Source: Trichaptum fuscoviolaceum (taxonomy: Eukaryota > Basidiomycota > Agaricomycetes > Hymenochaetales > Trichaptaceae). Taken from it: DNA of 64,000 nt. The DNA is taken from contig CAJSYZ010000009.1 in the NCBI GenBank assembly GCA_910574455.1, forward strand, positions 2,187,040 to 2,251,039. Direction: 5' to 3'. Each line of letters starts with the position of its first letter. Position 1 is the first letter of the stretch. Below, piece by piece: positions 1-10,630 of the stretch. The notes below the pieces were generated by a model. The model made no database searches. It was not told where the DNA came from and saw nothing but the letters and a program-made list of their open reading frames with translations. The position numbers were made by a program, and so were the translations under genes.

Positions 1-2136
1 AACGATCGGCGGAAATTTGGCATAGGTAAGCTCTCATCAATAGCGAATGCTGGGAGCGCGTAGGTGAAATCGCCGTTGTCAGCACCTGTGCTAACTTGAA
101 GACCCTTGACACAAGTTTCGGTAATTATTCCGCCCCATTTGCCGTCCAAGGTAGCAATCAGAGAACCAGAATCACCACTTTTTGCGAAACAGTAGTCGTA
201 TTTTGAAGGTATATTCCAGACAAGGCGTGCAGCTCCTTTTTTTCAACTTTGCCAGTGGCGGATTCGTCGGGTTGCCGCCGAGTGTCCTATTTATGACTGC
301 GTAGATCGCAGACTCCATCGGGTTCGCATATCCAACTGTTACACCAGTGGTAGCACCAGCCTTTAACACCGCAATCTCATGATTGAATTGATCCGACCTT
401 TCGATATACCCTGACTTGATTTCGAGACGTCCATTCGTAGGGTACGGAACCTTTGCTTTTCTATAGGCCGACCGAATACGCACGACATTGGTCTCAGGAT
501 GCTGCCCGAAGTGAATGACGTTACACTGAAAGTTCGTTTCGTTGACTTTCTTGTCGAACAGCTGCACGAGGGCAAACTCAGAATTGAAACCGAATTCATG
601 CCCAATCTCGGCACAGGTCTGCGAGCCTGAATGCGAATAGCCAACATAGCCAATGGTCCCAGCGCGAGTCCCATTAGGTTCGAGTAGGTTGAAATTTTCG
701 TAAACCTTCCGATGGATTTCGTGATAGTCCCCCATTGCTTTAGTGGTAGATTTGGAGAGCGCAGAGGCTATTTCGATTTCTTGGGAAATGTTGATTGTCA
801 TTCCACCATAAGGAGCATACTTAGCGCTTGGGACTGCGATGCTTCCGCTACCATCTGCTTGTAAATCCTTCGAGATCAATTCCAGTTTGTCAAGTCGTTC
901 TTTGCATCTCTGCCTTTGTCTTCCAAGCTCATTTAACGCTCGACAGAATTCGTTGTCGATAAAGGAACGGTAGGCATCAGGTAGAATATGGACTAGATAT
1001 AGTTCACGCTTGTCCTCGACGTCTGATACACGCTGGTCCTCGTCAGCTGGGTTTTCAACGGCGTCCACTAGTTCGTTGATGGTAGTTTCACTAGAGGCGG
1101 AAAATATAGCATGTCCGTTAATCAAACTGAACAGTTTATCCAACCCCTGAAATTTGATGATGGGACCCCATGTACTGAAAGTGTCCTGACCACTAACTCC
1201 TATGCTTGTTCCTCGAAGGGTTGAAGTGTATGCCTCTAGAGACTTAATTATAGATTCAGGAGATCTGGGTTCACTGAAGTCTCCGGCCAAAATTTTATCA
1301 GGCGGAAGGTCAAGAGCCGTGCTGTCCGGAATTATGGTATCAGGTGCCAGTGGTCGAAAACAAGGTAAGGAAACGTTCTCTGTCGGGTCCTTGGTTTCTT
1401 GGCCGAGACTTCCGAACCCAGACGCGGGAGCGGCAAGGCCATCGACTACATGTGATTGTCCAGGTGCTGGTACGGGGCCAGGTAGTTGTTCGTGTTCGAG
1501 AGGTTTTCCGTCGTCCAGGGGATTAGGGGTTGGTACCACTCCACTTGCGGGACAGGACTGAGGAATGGCCTCGCGAAATTCTACCTCGAACCGCCCTGAT
1601 AATGTCCAGCGCTTGCGAATGGAGCTTCTAATCGCGTCGGCGCATTCACAATAAACATCACCAACAGGCCTCTCGTAGTCGGAGGGCATAAGCACCTCCA
1701 ACTCGGACGGTATTACTCCAATCCACACGACAACAGGATCTGACCTCCCGTCTTCCCCCTTCCCGTCTTTATGATATCCAATCTTGCATATATCTATGCA
1801 TGTCACGGTATGCCTGACGTGAAAGCGATCAAAAGCGTCTTCAAATATAGGTAGCAAAACGGGCCATTGCCTGATCAGAGGGCAGTTGTTGTCAAGGACG
1901 TTTATGTGCTTCATCGCTTTCTCGCGCTTATGCGGTCCCGGAATGTTCCCCTGGCGTCCCACAAAAAATCCACTACGCCCGACAGGAACAGCGTTGGTCG
2001 GACATCCCCAGTAATAATTGAGATGATCCTTCAGATCCCAAATCCTCCGAGTCTTCACAGGTTTTTTCGCTTCCAATGATATGATATTAGAACTGTCTGT
2101 GAGAAGGGTCGTATCCGGGATTGTCTTCTGTGTCAC
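1..2136 (-). pseudogene. Trypsin-like protease family protein, copy A (frameshifted, C-terminus cut by window edge)
   Basis: This is the first of two nearly identical copies (the other is at 3666-5826). The reading frame opens at 2136 and runs to 172. An N-terminal domain of unknown function (about residues 80-200) is followed by a proline-rich linker, then a degenerate chymotrypsin-fold region with the conserved GATTGVTVGYANPMES block. At about 235-243 this copy has a run of seven T where copy B has six. The extra base shifts the frame just before the GDSGS serine motif, so that motif is not translated. A second one-base difference lies near 29. The catalytic Asp position reads SEFALVQL, with Glu in place of the Asp of the paralogue at 7406-9283, so activity is doubtful even when intact. 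The indels could be sequencing errors in homopolymers. The family assignment rests on the GDSG motif and alignment with the 7406-9283 gene. Confidence 0.7.
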
Positions 2137-2259
2137 TGCCAGTGGCGGCGGTAGAGGTACCGGCCATACACCATGTACTGGGGGTCCATTGAACGTCTAA
2201 TGGAGGCAGAAGGGGAAACGGTAACAAATCAGCATGGCGGGGAAAAAGCAAATGACATA
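1..2259. repeat. Segmental duplication, unit A
   Basis: Nearly base-for-base identical to 3690-5949 at an offset of 3689-3690. The duplicated unit carries the whole protease-like gene plus about 120 bp upstream of its start. I saw only a few differences: single-base indels near 29, 241 and 1299, and isolated substitutions such as those near 198 and 760. The low divergence implies a recent tandem copy or ongoing gene conversion. The left edge of this unit lies outside the window. Confidence 0.9.
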
Positions 2260-2263
2260 GCAC

Positions 2264-2960
2264 GACATACGTTTACGCTGTCATCAATCTTTGACAATTG
2301 CGTTTCGCGAAATGTAGAGTCTTCCTTGTTTGTTGCGAAAGCGTCTTCCTTGCTTGTAGCGATACCGGAACTCAGGCTGAGTTGTTTCACTCCCGAGGAC
2401 GTCTCTTGTGTCACTCGTGGCGGCAACTTCTGCTTACTGTCTACTGGAGGCGCATTGGACGTCTTTAGATGAGACGATGAGAATTCATTATGCATGATAA
2501 CAAACAAAAGTAGCATGACATACGTTTACGCTGTCATCAATCTTTGACAATTGCGTTTCGCGAAATGTAGAGTCTTCCTTGTTTGTTGCGAAAGCGTCTT
2601 CCTTGCTTGTAGCGATACCGGAACTCAGGCTGAGTTGTTTCACTCCCGAGGACGTCTCTTGTGTAACTCGTGGCGGCAACTTCTGCTTACTGTCTACTGG
2701 AGGCGCATTGGACGTCTTCAGATGAGACGATGAGAATTCATTATGCATGATAACAAACAAAAGTAGCACGACATACGTTTACGCTGTCATCAATCTTCGG
2801 CAATTGCGTTTCGCGAGGAGTAGAGTCTTCATCGCTTGTTGCAATACCGGAACGATGGTGTTTCTTATCTTTCTGTGTCACCCGCCGTCGCCGCGGAGGC
2901 TTCAACTGCTTGCTGTCTACTGGAGGCGCATTGGACGTCTACAGTCGAGACAATGAGAAA
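2264..2960. repeat. 253-bp tandem repeat array (two full units and a degenerate third)
   Basis: The word GACATAC followed by GTTTACGCTG recurs at 2264, 2517 and 2770, giving a period of exactly 253 bp. Units 1 and 2 are almost identical. Unit 3 has diverged and fades out near 2960. Each unit carries a minus-strand open stretch of about 90 codons. Within it a PPRVTQETSS segment resembles the N-terminal MTQKTIPDTT of the adjacent protease genes, so the units look like repeated copies of that gene's 5' exon and leader. The period is not a multiple of three, so the units do not form one continuous frame. The region lies directly upstream of copy A. Confidence 0.85.
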
Positions 2961-3665
2961 TTAGCAGGGCAGTAAATAACTTGAAAGTAAGATATCAAGA
3001 CACACGTTAGCTAGAGTCGTGTTTGGCGCGAAGATGGCTTGTATGGTTCTTAGAAAACCTCGCAATTTCGTGCGGACTTTGGGGGGGTTCCTCTTCGAGT
3101 CCGAGTCGGAATGAAGACAACAGATTAATATTCGAATGACTTGAAGATACTAGTAGTACTAGTAGTAGTAGCACTTCACTCACTTCAAGTTTACGATGAT
3201 TACTGGCGAACTCGGAACGGACTCGCTCTCTCCTCCGTGGCCACATTACGAATGCCTGCGAGACAAGATTATGAGGACAGGAGTGAATACGACAGGTCAA
3301 CTTGAATACGGGAAGGATGGAAACTCAAAAGGAAAGGGCATACCATCGATTACGAGACAAGACCATTTCTTTTACTTTATATACTACTAGTCACGGTACT
3401 TGAAGTTCCTCCGAGTCTGAGTCAGCCTGCACCGTGACACGCGGCGGTGCGGCACTCAGGCTGCCAACTGGCAGTTGAAACTACTACTAAGAATAATACT
3501 TCAAGAGTCGTTCAGGCTCAATACTCAAGTTCGCAACAGGTATTCCATTAGTACTAGCGTACAACAACACACAACAAAAGCAGAAAAGCATGAAACTAGT
3601 AAGAATAGTAGTGGAGGAATGCGGAAGAAAGACAGATTAACAAAGTAAAGATACATTGTTCAGAG
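2961..3665. other. Intergenic spacer rich in short palindromes
   Basis: I see no gene. The stretch contains a TACTAGTAGTACTAGTAGTA tract at 3148-3167, perfect ACTTNAAGT words at 3182-3190 and 3398-3406, and GAGTCCGAGTC-like words near 3097. The sequence is low in coding character on both strands. Confidence 0.6.
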
Positions 3666-5826
3666 TCAGTCCTTGCGTGTCGTTGGTACAACGATCGGCG
3701 GAAATTTGGCATAGGTAAGCATCTCATCAATAGCGAATGCTGGGAGCGCGTAGGTGAAATCGCCGTTGTCAGCACCTGTGCTAACTTGAAGACCCTTGAC
3801 ACAAGTTTCGGTAATTATTCCGCCCCATTTGCCGTCCAAGGTAGCAATCAGAGAACCAGAATCACCACTTTTTGCGAAACAGTAGTCATATTTTGAAGGT
3901 ATATTCCAGACAAGGCGTGCAGCTCCTTTTTTCAACTTTGCCAGTGGCGGATTCGTCGGGTTGCCGCCGAGTGTCCTATTTATGACTGCGTAGATCGCAG
4001 ACTCCATCGGGTTCGCATATCCAACTGTTACACCAGTGGTAGCACCAGCCTTTAACACCGCAATCTCATGATTGAATTGATCCGACCTTTCGATATACCC
4101 TGACTTGATTTCGAGACGTCCATTCGTAGGGTACGGAACCTTTGCTTTTCTATAGGCCGACCGAATACGCACGACATTGGTCTCAGGATGCTGCCCGAAG
4201 TGAATGACGTTACACTGAAAGTTCGTTTCGTTGACTTTCTTGTCGAACAGCTGCACGAGGGCAAACTCAGAATTGAAACCGAATTCATGCCCAATCTCGG
4301 CACAGGTCTGCGAGCCTGAATGCGAATAGCCAACATAGCCAATGGTCCCAGCGCGAGTCCCATTAGGTTCGAGTAGGTTGAAATTTTCGTAAACCTTCCG
4401 ATGGATTTCGTGATAGTCCCCCATTGCTTTAGTGGTAGATTTGGAGAGCGCAGAGGCTACTTCGATTTCTTGGGAAATGTTGATTGTCATTCCACCATAA
4501 GGAGCATACTTAGCGCTTGGGACTGCGATGCTTCCGCTACCATCTGCTTGTAAATCCTTCGAGATCAATTCCAGTTTGTCAAGTCGTTCTTTGCATCTCT
4601 GCCTTTGTCTTCCAAGCTCATTTAACGCTCGACAGAATTCGTTGTCGATAAAGGAACGGTAGGCATCAGGTAGAATATGGACTAGATATAGTTCACGCTT
4701 GTCCTCGACGTCTGATACACGCTGGTCCTCGTCAGCTGGGTTTTCAACGGCGTCCACTAGTTCGTTGATGGTAGTTTCACTAGAGGCGGAAAATATAGCA
4801 TGTCCGTTAATCAAACTGAACAGTTTATCCAACCCCTGAAATTTGATGATGGGACCCCATGTACTGAAAGTGTCCTGACCACTAACTCCTATGCTTGTTC
4901 CTCGAAGGGTTGAAGTGTATGCCTCTAGAGACTTAATTATAGATTCAGGAGATCTGGGTTCACTGAAGTCTCCGGCCAAAATTTTATCAAGGCGGAAGGT
5001 CAAGAGCCGTGCTGTCCGGAATTATGGTATCAGGTGCCAGTGGTCGAAAACAAGGTAAGGAAACGTTCTCTGTCGGGTCCTTGGTTTCTTGGCCGAGACT
5101 TCCGAACCCAGACGCGGGAGCGGCAAGGCCATCGACTACATGTGATTGTCCAGGTGCTGGTACGGGGCCAGGTAGTTGTTCGTGTTCGAGAGGTTTTCCG
5201 TCGTCCAGGGGATTAGGGGTTGGTACCACTCCACTTGCGGGACAGGACTGAGGAATGGCCTCGCGAAATTCTACCTCGAACCGCCCTGATAATGTCCAGC
5301 GCTTGCGAATGGAGCTTCTAATCGCGTCGGCGCATTCACAATAAACATCACCAACAGGCCTCTCGTAGTCGGAGGGCATAAGCACCTCCAACTCGGACGG
5401 TATTACTCCAATCCACACGACAACAGGATCTGACCTCCCGTCTTCCCCCTTCCCGTCTTTATGATATCCAATCTTGCATATATCTATGCATGTCACGGTA
5501 TGCCTGACGTGAAAGCGATCAAAAGCGTCTTCAAATATAGGTAGCAAAACGGGCCATTGCCTGATCAGAGGGCAGTTGTTGTCAAGGACGTTTATGTGCT
5601 TCATCGCTTTCTCGCGCTTATGCGGTCCCGGAATGTTCCCCTGGCGTCCCACAAAAAATCCACTACGCCCGACAGGAACAGCGTTGGTCGGACATCCCCA
5701 GTAATAATTGAGATGATCCTTCAGATCCCAAATCCTCCGAGTCTTCACAGGTTTTTTCGCTTCCAATGATATGATATTAGAACTGTCTGTGAGAAGGGTC
5801 GTATCCGGGATTGTCTTCTGTGTCAC
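3666..5826 (-). pseudogene. Trypsin-like protease family protein, copy B (single frameshift)
   Basis: This is the twin of copy A and carries the C-terminus that copy A lacks. The frame opening at 5826 codes 279 residues: the N-terminal domain and the proline-rich linker. An extra A at about 4989 (TCAAGG here, TCAGG in copy A) then breaks it. The second frame (to 3666) codes the degenerate protease domain, including GATTGVTVG and the GDSGSLIATLDGKWGG serine-motif region. Copy A is in frame at this point, so the two copies carry different private lesions. The catalytic Asp site is Glu (SEFALVQL). The function is unknown. Related N-terminal sequence is shared with 7406-9283. If the indel is an assembly error, this would be one intact gene of roughly 720 codons. 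Confidence 0.7.
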
Positions 5827-5949
5827 TGCCAGTGGCGGCGGTAGAGGTACCGGCCATACACCATGTACTGGGGGTCCATTGAACGTCTAATGGAGGCAGA
5901 AGGGGAAACGGTAACAAATCAGCATGGCTGGGGAAAAAGCAAATGACAT
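3690..5949. repeat. Segmental duplication, unit B
   Basis: This is the second unit of the duplication described for 1-2259. It includes the protease-like gene and its immediate upstream DNA. Similarity ends near 5949, where this copy enters its own divergent version of the 253-bp repeat. Confidence 0.9.
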
Positions 5950-5954
5950 AGCAC

Positions 5955-6300
5955 GACATACATCTACGATGTCACCAATCTTCGACAATTGCGTTTCGCG
6001 AACTGGCGCGGCCACCGCAGTATCGGTAGCCTGAGAGTCTTCCTTGCTTGTAGCGATACCGGAACTCAGGCTGAGTTGTTTCACTCCCGAGGACGTCTCT
6101 TGTGTCACTCGTGGCGGCAACTTCTGCTTACTGTCTACTGGAGGCGCATTGGACGTCTTTAGATGAGACGATGAGAATTCATTATGCATGATAACAAACA
6201 AAAGTAGCACGACATACGTTTACGCTGTCATCAATCTTTGACAATTGCGTTTCGCGAACTGGCGAGGCAACCGCAGCATCGGCAGAATCCTGCTTGCCAG
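5955..6300. repeat. Diverged copies of the 253-bp leader repeat
   Basis: One unit runs 5955-6210, with a partial second unit from 6211. It matches the array at 2264-2960 but contains a different internal block (GAACTGGCGCGGCCACCGC) in place of the GAAATGTAGAG segment. The minus-strand open stretch of about 107 codons has the same hydrophobic start and PPRVTQETSS segment as the copies upstream of unit A. It sits directly upstream of copy B, which supports the idea that it derives from a 5' exon or leader of this gene family. Confidence 0.75.
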
Positions 6301-7405
6301 TGAGATAGAGATGGAACAGGGAGAATGAGAACAGGACATACTCGTTGTTAACTTTTTTGCCATCGTAAACAAACGTTATCTTGATGTCAGGCAGTGTTGA
6401 AACAAGTAAGAAGGGGGAACACATCAACATCATGGCAGATTAAAAGAAATATCAAGACATTTTACTTCAAGTTCGGCGTTTGAATTGTTGTTGCTACTAG
6501 TCGGTAAGTTTGGCTGCATCAATTGTTGGATGAAGTCTCTCTTGTCAGGAGTAAGGTTGGAAAGCTTGAGCAGAAGCGAAAGGCAGAATGTCAGTATAAC
6601 TTAGTAAGAGGCCACCAAACAATTCTTGTGGCATAGTACAAAACACACATTGTATATTAGTTTGTAAATTTCCGACTGCCATCCTGCCAGTGAGTGGGAG
6701 TCAGCCTGTGCGCCGTCACTGCCAGTGGCATCGCGTCGGAGTGGTACTATCTTTGCCTTCGAGTTGAGAGCAACAGGTAAATACGGATAGCAATATATGA
6801 ACTTTGAAAGAAGGGCATACGTCAAATTCAAGTTGCACGACATCCGACATTGTTACCAACTGATAGTGGGAAGCCTGAGAGGGTGGGGGTGCCAGTGGAA
6901 GACACTGGCGGCGCTCTTATATTAGTAGTGTTCAAGTTGCCACGCCGGCACTCAGTGGCAGCCTGAGCCTCAGAGGCTGGGAGTGCCTGGGAGTGCCAGT
7001 GACGACTCGGAGTCCAGTGACTCCGACTCCGAGTCGGAGTTGCGACTCCGGGTCGAAGATAGCACTGGCAATCACTCAGGAGGCTGTGATACTACTTAGG
7101 CTGCCAGTGAGTACGATTTAGATGCCTTCAAGTTCACGTTATAAGTCACTATGCCCAATCTGACTTTACGTTCAACAATTGGAGCTCTACTTGAACTAGA
7201 ACTTTACCCATTTCAAGGTTTGATCTGCAAGATTGAAGTTGTAACAGCTTTGGAACATCATGATATTTTTGTATCACAATTTGCAACTACTAAGTAAGGG
7301 CACGCAATAAAACCAACAAAACCAGTATGCTAGTGGAGAGATGGACAAGTGAAGGGGAAAAAATAGATAGGCAACGTCGATTCGGACTTGCTCTCGCTGT
7401 CAACT
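6301..7405. other. Intergenic DNA with the densest palindrome cluster
   Basis: No gene is supported. The stretch 6870-7130 is packed with palindromic words: CACTGCCAGTG at 6717-6727, GACTCGGAGTC at 7004-7014, GACTCCGAGTC at 7025-7035, ACTTCAAGT at 6464-6472, and repeated CAGCCTGAGCCT and TGCCAGTG words. The cluster lies between the 3' end of the 7406-9283 gene and the 5' region of copy B. Confidence 0.7.
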
Positions 7406-9283
7406 TCAAGGCTGCGGGTCCAAGTCCGGGTCAGTGTCAGCCTGAGCCTGAGGTATTATAATTCTGGGGAATTCAGCCTCATTATAGAGTTGCTCGAGGA
7501 TTGCGAAAGCAGGGATTGTATATGTTATGTCGAGTCGATCTTCATCAACCCCGACCCCAGATGCGACGAGACCTCCCCACCGTCCTCGTAAGTCAGCGAC
7601 GACAGCTCCAGAATCACCTGCTGTCGAGAAGACGTCCGATAGCGGCGAATACACGGTCCAGTACAGGTGTTGGTCATACGTGAGAATGTATGTGGGACGG
7701 TTGTTGCGATAGCACACATTGACGCGGACGAAGGAGATTGCCTCCATAGGGTTGGCCATGCCGACTGTCACACCGGTGGAAGCACCAGCTTTTATAACTG
7801 GGATCGAAACATTCATCTCAGCGCTCGGGATGATATCGGCCCTGATAGGCAACGAGTTATTTTCGGGATATAACTCATGTTGCTCATTGAAAAATGTTCG
7901 TATCCTGTTCAAAATAGTGTTGTCCTGCGCGTAGATACCGAAGTTCAAAACGTTATAGTATGGGACCACTGTGTTAGCCATTACGGTATGGCACAGCTGG
8001 ACGACAGCAATATCGCGGTCGTACATACTCCGGTAGTTCTCGCGCCTTGGTGAAGGCGAATAGACTACTGCGCCGATGACCAGGGTGTTTGAGTTGTCAC
8101 TAGTATCCGCATGCCATGTCTGAAGCTGAGTTTTGAAGTTGTTCAGTTCGCTCCTTACTTGTCGCACGTCTGCTATAGCCTGTACGTAGTCAACCCGGGT
8201 CTGTGCATGGCGTAACAATTTCTCTAGAAGTTCCTCCTCCACCGAACTCAGGTACGATTTGTAAATATAATCGTAGTGGATCGTAGGTGCAATTTGCACG
8301 CGTTTCAAGTTGTAGGCGGTGGCGTTCTCGACTCTATTGTCGATATGTGAGATGGTGTCTGGAAGCAATACATGACGACACGTTATGAAGTGCGATAGAA
8401 GCCTGGCTTCCTGTCCTTCCGACTGAACTGGAATCTGCACAACAAGTCCCAGAGTTCCGTACGATCGCTTTCCTCGGGGGCTGACAGCAACGCCTGGTTG
8501 CACCGATATAGCGTGTGAGACAGTGGTCTGGACCTTGTGCAACATCCGTTGCATGAATGATCCCAGATCAGATTGTGAGGGGTCAGGAACGGGTGGCAGC
8601 ATGAGGACGAGCTGACCCCAAACTTCGTCATCCACTTCCCTGAGAGGTGCAGCGTTCGGTTGAGGTTCGGGATTCGGTCGTTCAACATCAGGTACAGGGA
8701 CATACGTCTCAGGTGGGATTTGGTTTATAGCCATATAGACCAGGGGGTCTGCATCATGATCAGCTTGTTCGTCGGTGTCGACATGACGAAATTCTATGGC
8801 CTCGCGAAATTCTACCTCGAACCGCCCTGATAACTTGAATGTCCAGCGCTTGCGAATGGAGCTTCTAATCGCGTCGGCGCATTCACAATAAACATCACCA
8901 ACAGGCCTCTCGTAGTCGGAGGGCATAAGCACCTCCAACTCGGACGGTATTACTCCAATCCACACGACAACAGGATCTGACCTCCCGTCTTCCCCCTTCC
9001 CGTCTTTATGATATCCAATCTTGCATATATCTATGCATGTCACGGTATGCCTGACGTGAAAGCGATCAAAAGCGTCTTCAAATATAGGTAGCAAAACGGG
9101 CCATTGCCCGATCAGAGGGCAGTCGTTGTCGAGGACGTTCAAGAACTTTTCTTTTCCCCGATGTTGATGGTCCTCTTTTCGCCGCCGATCATGGTTCGAT
9201 CTGCCAACCAGAGGAGGGTTGGACCGAATCCCGATATAATACTGACAGGTATAAAAACTCGACTCGGAGTTCAGTGTCGCCAC
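7406..9283 (-). CDS. Trypsin-like serine protease with N-terminal domain shared with neighbours
   Basis: An open frame of 625 codons. Residues about 46-163 match the N-terminal domain of copies A and B almost exactly at the DNA level. Residues about 270-615 form a chymotrypsin-like domain with a plausible complete triad: His304 in FITCRHVLLPD, Asp424 in YDRDIAVVQL and Ser558 in TAGDSGAVV. Between His and Asp is a long charged helical insert (about 345-392). I see no clear signal peptide, so an intracellular location is likely. The annotated start at 9283 is the first ATG of this frame. Short upstream exons are possible, because the paralogues have leader-like sequence upstream. The natural substrate is unknown. 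It is the only member of the local trio that keeps both an unbroken frame and the triad. Confidence 0.75.
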   Translation of the reverse strand: MATLNSESSFYTCQYYIGIRSNPPLVGRSNHDRRRKEDHQHRGKEKFLNVLDNDCPLIGQWPVLLPIFEDAFDRFHVRHTVTCIDICKIGYHKDGKGEDGRSDPVVVWIGVIPSELEVLMPSDYERPVGDVYCECADAIRSSIRKRWTFKLSGRFEVEFREAIEFRHVDTDEQADHDADPLVYMAINQIPPETYVPVPDVERPNPEPQPNAAPLREVDDEVWGQLVLMLPPVPDPSQSDLGSFMQRMLHKVQTTVSHAISVQPGVAVSPRGKRSYGTLGLVVQIPVQSEGQEARLLSHFITCRHVLLPDTISHIDNRVENATAYNLKRVQIAPTIHYDYIYKSYLSSVEEELLEKLLRHAQTRVDYVQAIADVRQVRSELNNFKTQLQTWHADTSDNSNTLVIGAVVYSPSPRRENYRSMYDRDIAVVQLCHTVMANTVVPYYNVLNFGIYAQDNTILNRIRTFFNEQHELYPENNSLPIRADIIPSAEMNVSIPVIKAGASTGVTVGMANPMEAISFVRVNVCYRNNRPTYILTYDQHLYWTVYSPLSDVFSTAGDSGAVVADLRGRWGGLVASGVGVDEDRLDITYTIPAFAILEQLYNEAEFPRIIIPQAQADTDPDLDPQP

Positions 9284-9984
9284 TGGCCTTCTAAATGGCT
9301 AATTGAGGTAAATGGGGGATCGGTGACATTCAGCATGGTGAAAATTTCAATTAAACAGCAGTACATACTAGTACCTGAGCCCGGCCCACCGGCGATGACT
9401 TCAAGTCCAAGTTGGATGTGAGATAACAAATTTGAAATTGTAGTATAAGACGCCAAGACATAACTCACTTCCAAATTCAAAGAGCTGCCACTTGGCAGCC
9501 TGAGGCTGGCATTGACTTGCTGTGCCAGTGAGCCGCCGGGACGACTCGGACGCTTCATCCGGTCTCGGTTGCCCGGATTCATCGTATTGTAATAAAAGCT
9601 GCAAGAGACAGTCAGTAATAATAAGGGGAATGGGAGAGCAGACAATAGTTGAATGCGGGAAGGATAGTGACACGGGAGGAAAGGACATACTACTTTTCAG
9701 ATGAATGAGCGAGGACGAGGAGGGCAAAGGGCGAGGACCTGGCATTGAAGCTTCTTCAAGTCATACTTTATAGAGTAGTTGCAGCCTGAGTGGCTGCGGT
9801 ACTAGTACTATTAGCTATTTTCGTAACGTACCCAGACCAGGCTACTACTAGTAGGCTGAGTAAGTAGTATGTCTGCGTGTAGTAGACACGCCGCCACAGC
9901 ACTGCCAGTGAGACATATAAGGAAAGTCGCCTGGCCTTCAAGTCATCCACACACCCAAAGCACAACCGGGCCAGCACTTACTCA
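9284..9984. other. Intergenic DNA with palindromic words
   Basis: No supported gene. It holds CAGCCTGAGGCTG at 9496-9508, GTACTAGTAC at 9799-9808, CTACTAGTAG at 9845-9854, CACTGCCAGTG at 9900-9910 and ACTTCAAGT at 9398-9406. The open stretches on the minus strand near 9271-9645 might be leader exons of the protease gene, but nothing confirms this. Confidence 0.55.
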
Positions 9985-10630
9985 GAACGTTCTGGGCAGA
10001 AATCCAGCGACTTCGGCAGCCTGAGCAATGAACCACTCTGGCAATCACTATTCACTGGGTACCGAGCCACGAAGACATGGCCGCGAACGGCGAACAAGCC
10101 TGAGTGGACGCGAAAGCCGAAATCGCGGCACAATTCTCCGACTCGAGATAGGTTGGACGCCTGAAGCATCCCGATGTTGCAGACCGGAAACTCCAATCCT
10201 CCTTGCGCTGGAAGACGGAGTGGATCAGATTGAAGAGTGGGAAGAAACTGCGCGCCGTTGACCTCACTGCACCGTCTCGGGCAGTTCGCAGAATCTGCAA
10301 GGATCGGAGCCGGAACGAGTGTGTGATCATCACACAACTCCGGACGGGATACACACCACTCAATACTCACTTGGCCCGCATATTGTGCACTGACTCTCCT
10401 CTCTGTTTCAATTGCCAAGTTCCGGATCCGGTCTCCCATTATCTCTTCACGTGCCAGTGTCGATTGCCAGTGTGTACGCAGACACCCGCCGACTCGGAGC
10501 ACTCCAAACGTCACTCAAAAATAAACCCTTCACATTGAGATCAACCCTGGGCAAGGGTACCAGGCATGACCTAGTCCTGCACTACATCAAGGACAACGCT
10601 TTCCCCACCTGTTCCCGGCCATCGCGACTC
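9985..10630 (+). mobile_element. LINE (Tad-like non-LTR retrotransposon) remnant: RNase H and C-terminal end
   Basis: The plus strand encodes an RNase H-like segment near 10040-10115 (ITIHWVPSHEDMAANGEQA, interrupted by TGA). It continues through RLRAVDLTAPSRA-type sequence to ITQLRTGYTPLNTHLARI and a Cys-rich C-terminal motif (CFNCQVPDPVSHYLFTC). It then passes into another frame with LGALQTSLKNKPF and TRHDLVLHYI. These words are typical of the end of agaricomycete LINE polyproteins. There is at least one stop and one frameshift (about 10450), and no reverse transcriptase core, so it is a dead 5'-truncated copy. It is oriented opposite to the protease genes. Confidence 0.75.

Noticed and set aside
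6870..7130. Resemblance of the palindrome cluster to a CRISPR-like or regular repeat array
   Set aside because: The words differ from each other, spacing is irregular and there are no constant-length spacers.
9978..10514. 178-codon minus-strand open frame
   Set aside because: It is the antisense shadow of the LINE remnant, which has clear retrotransposon motifs on the plus strand.
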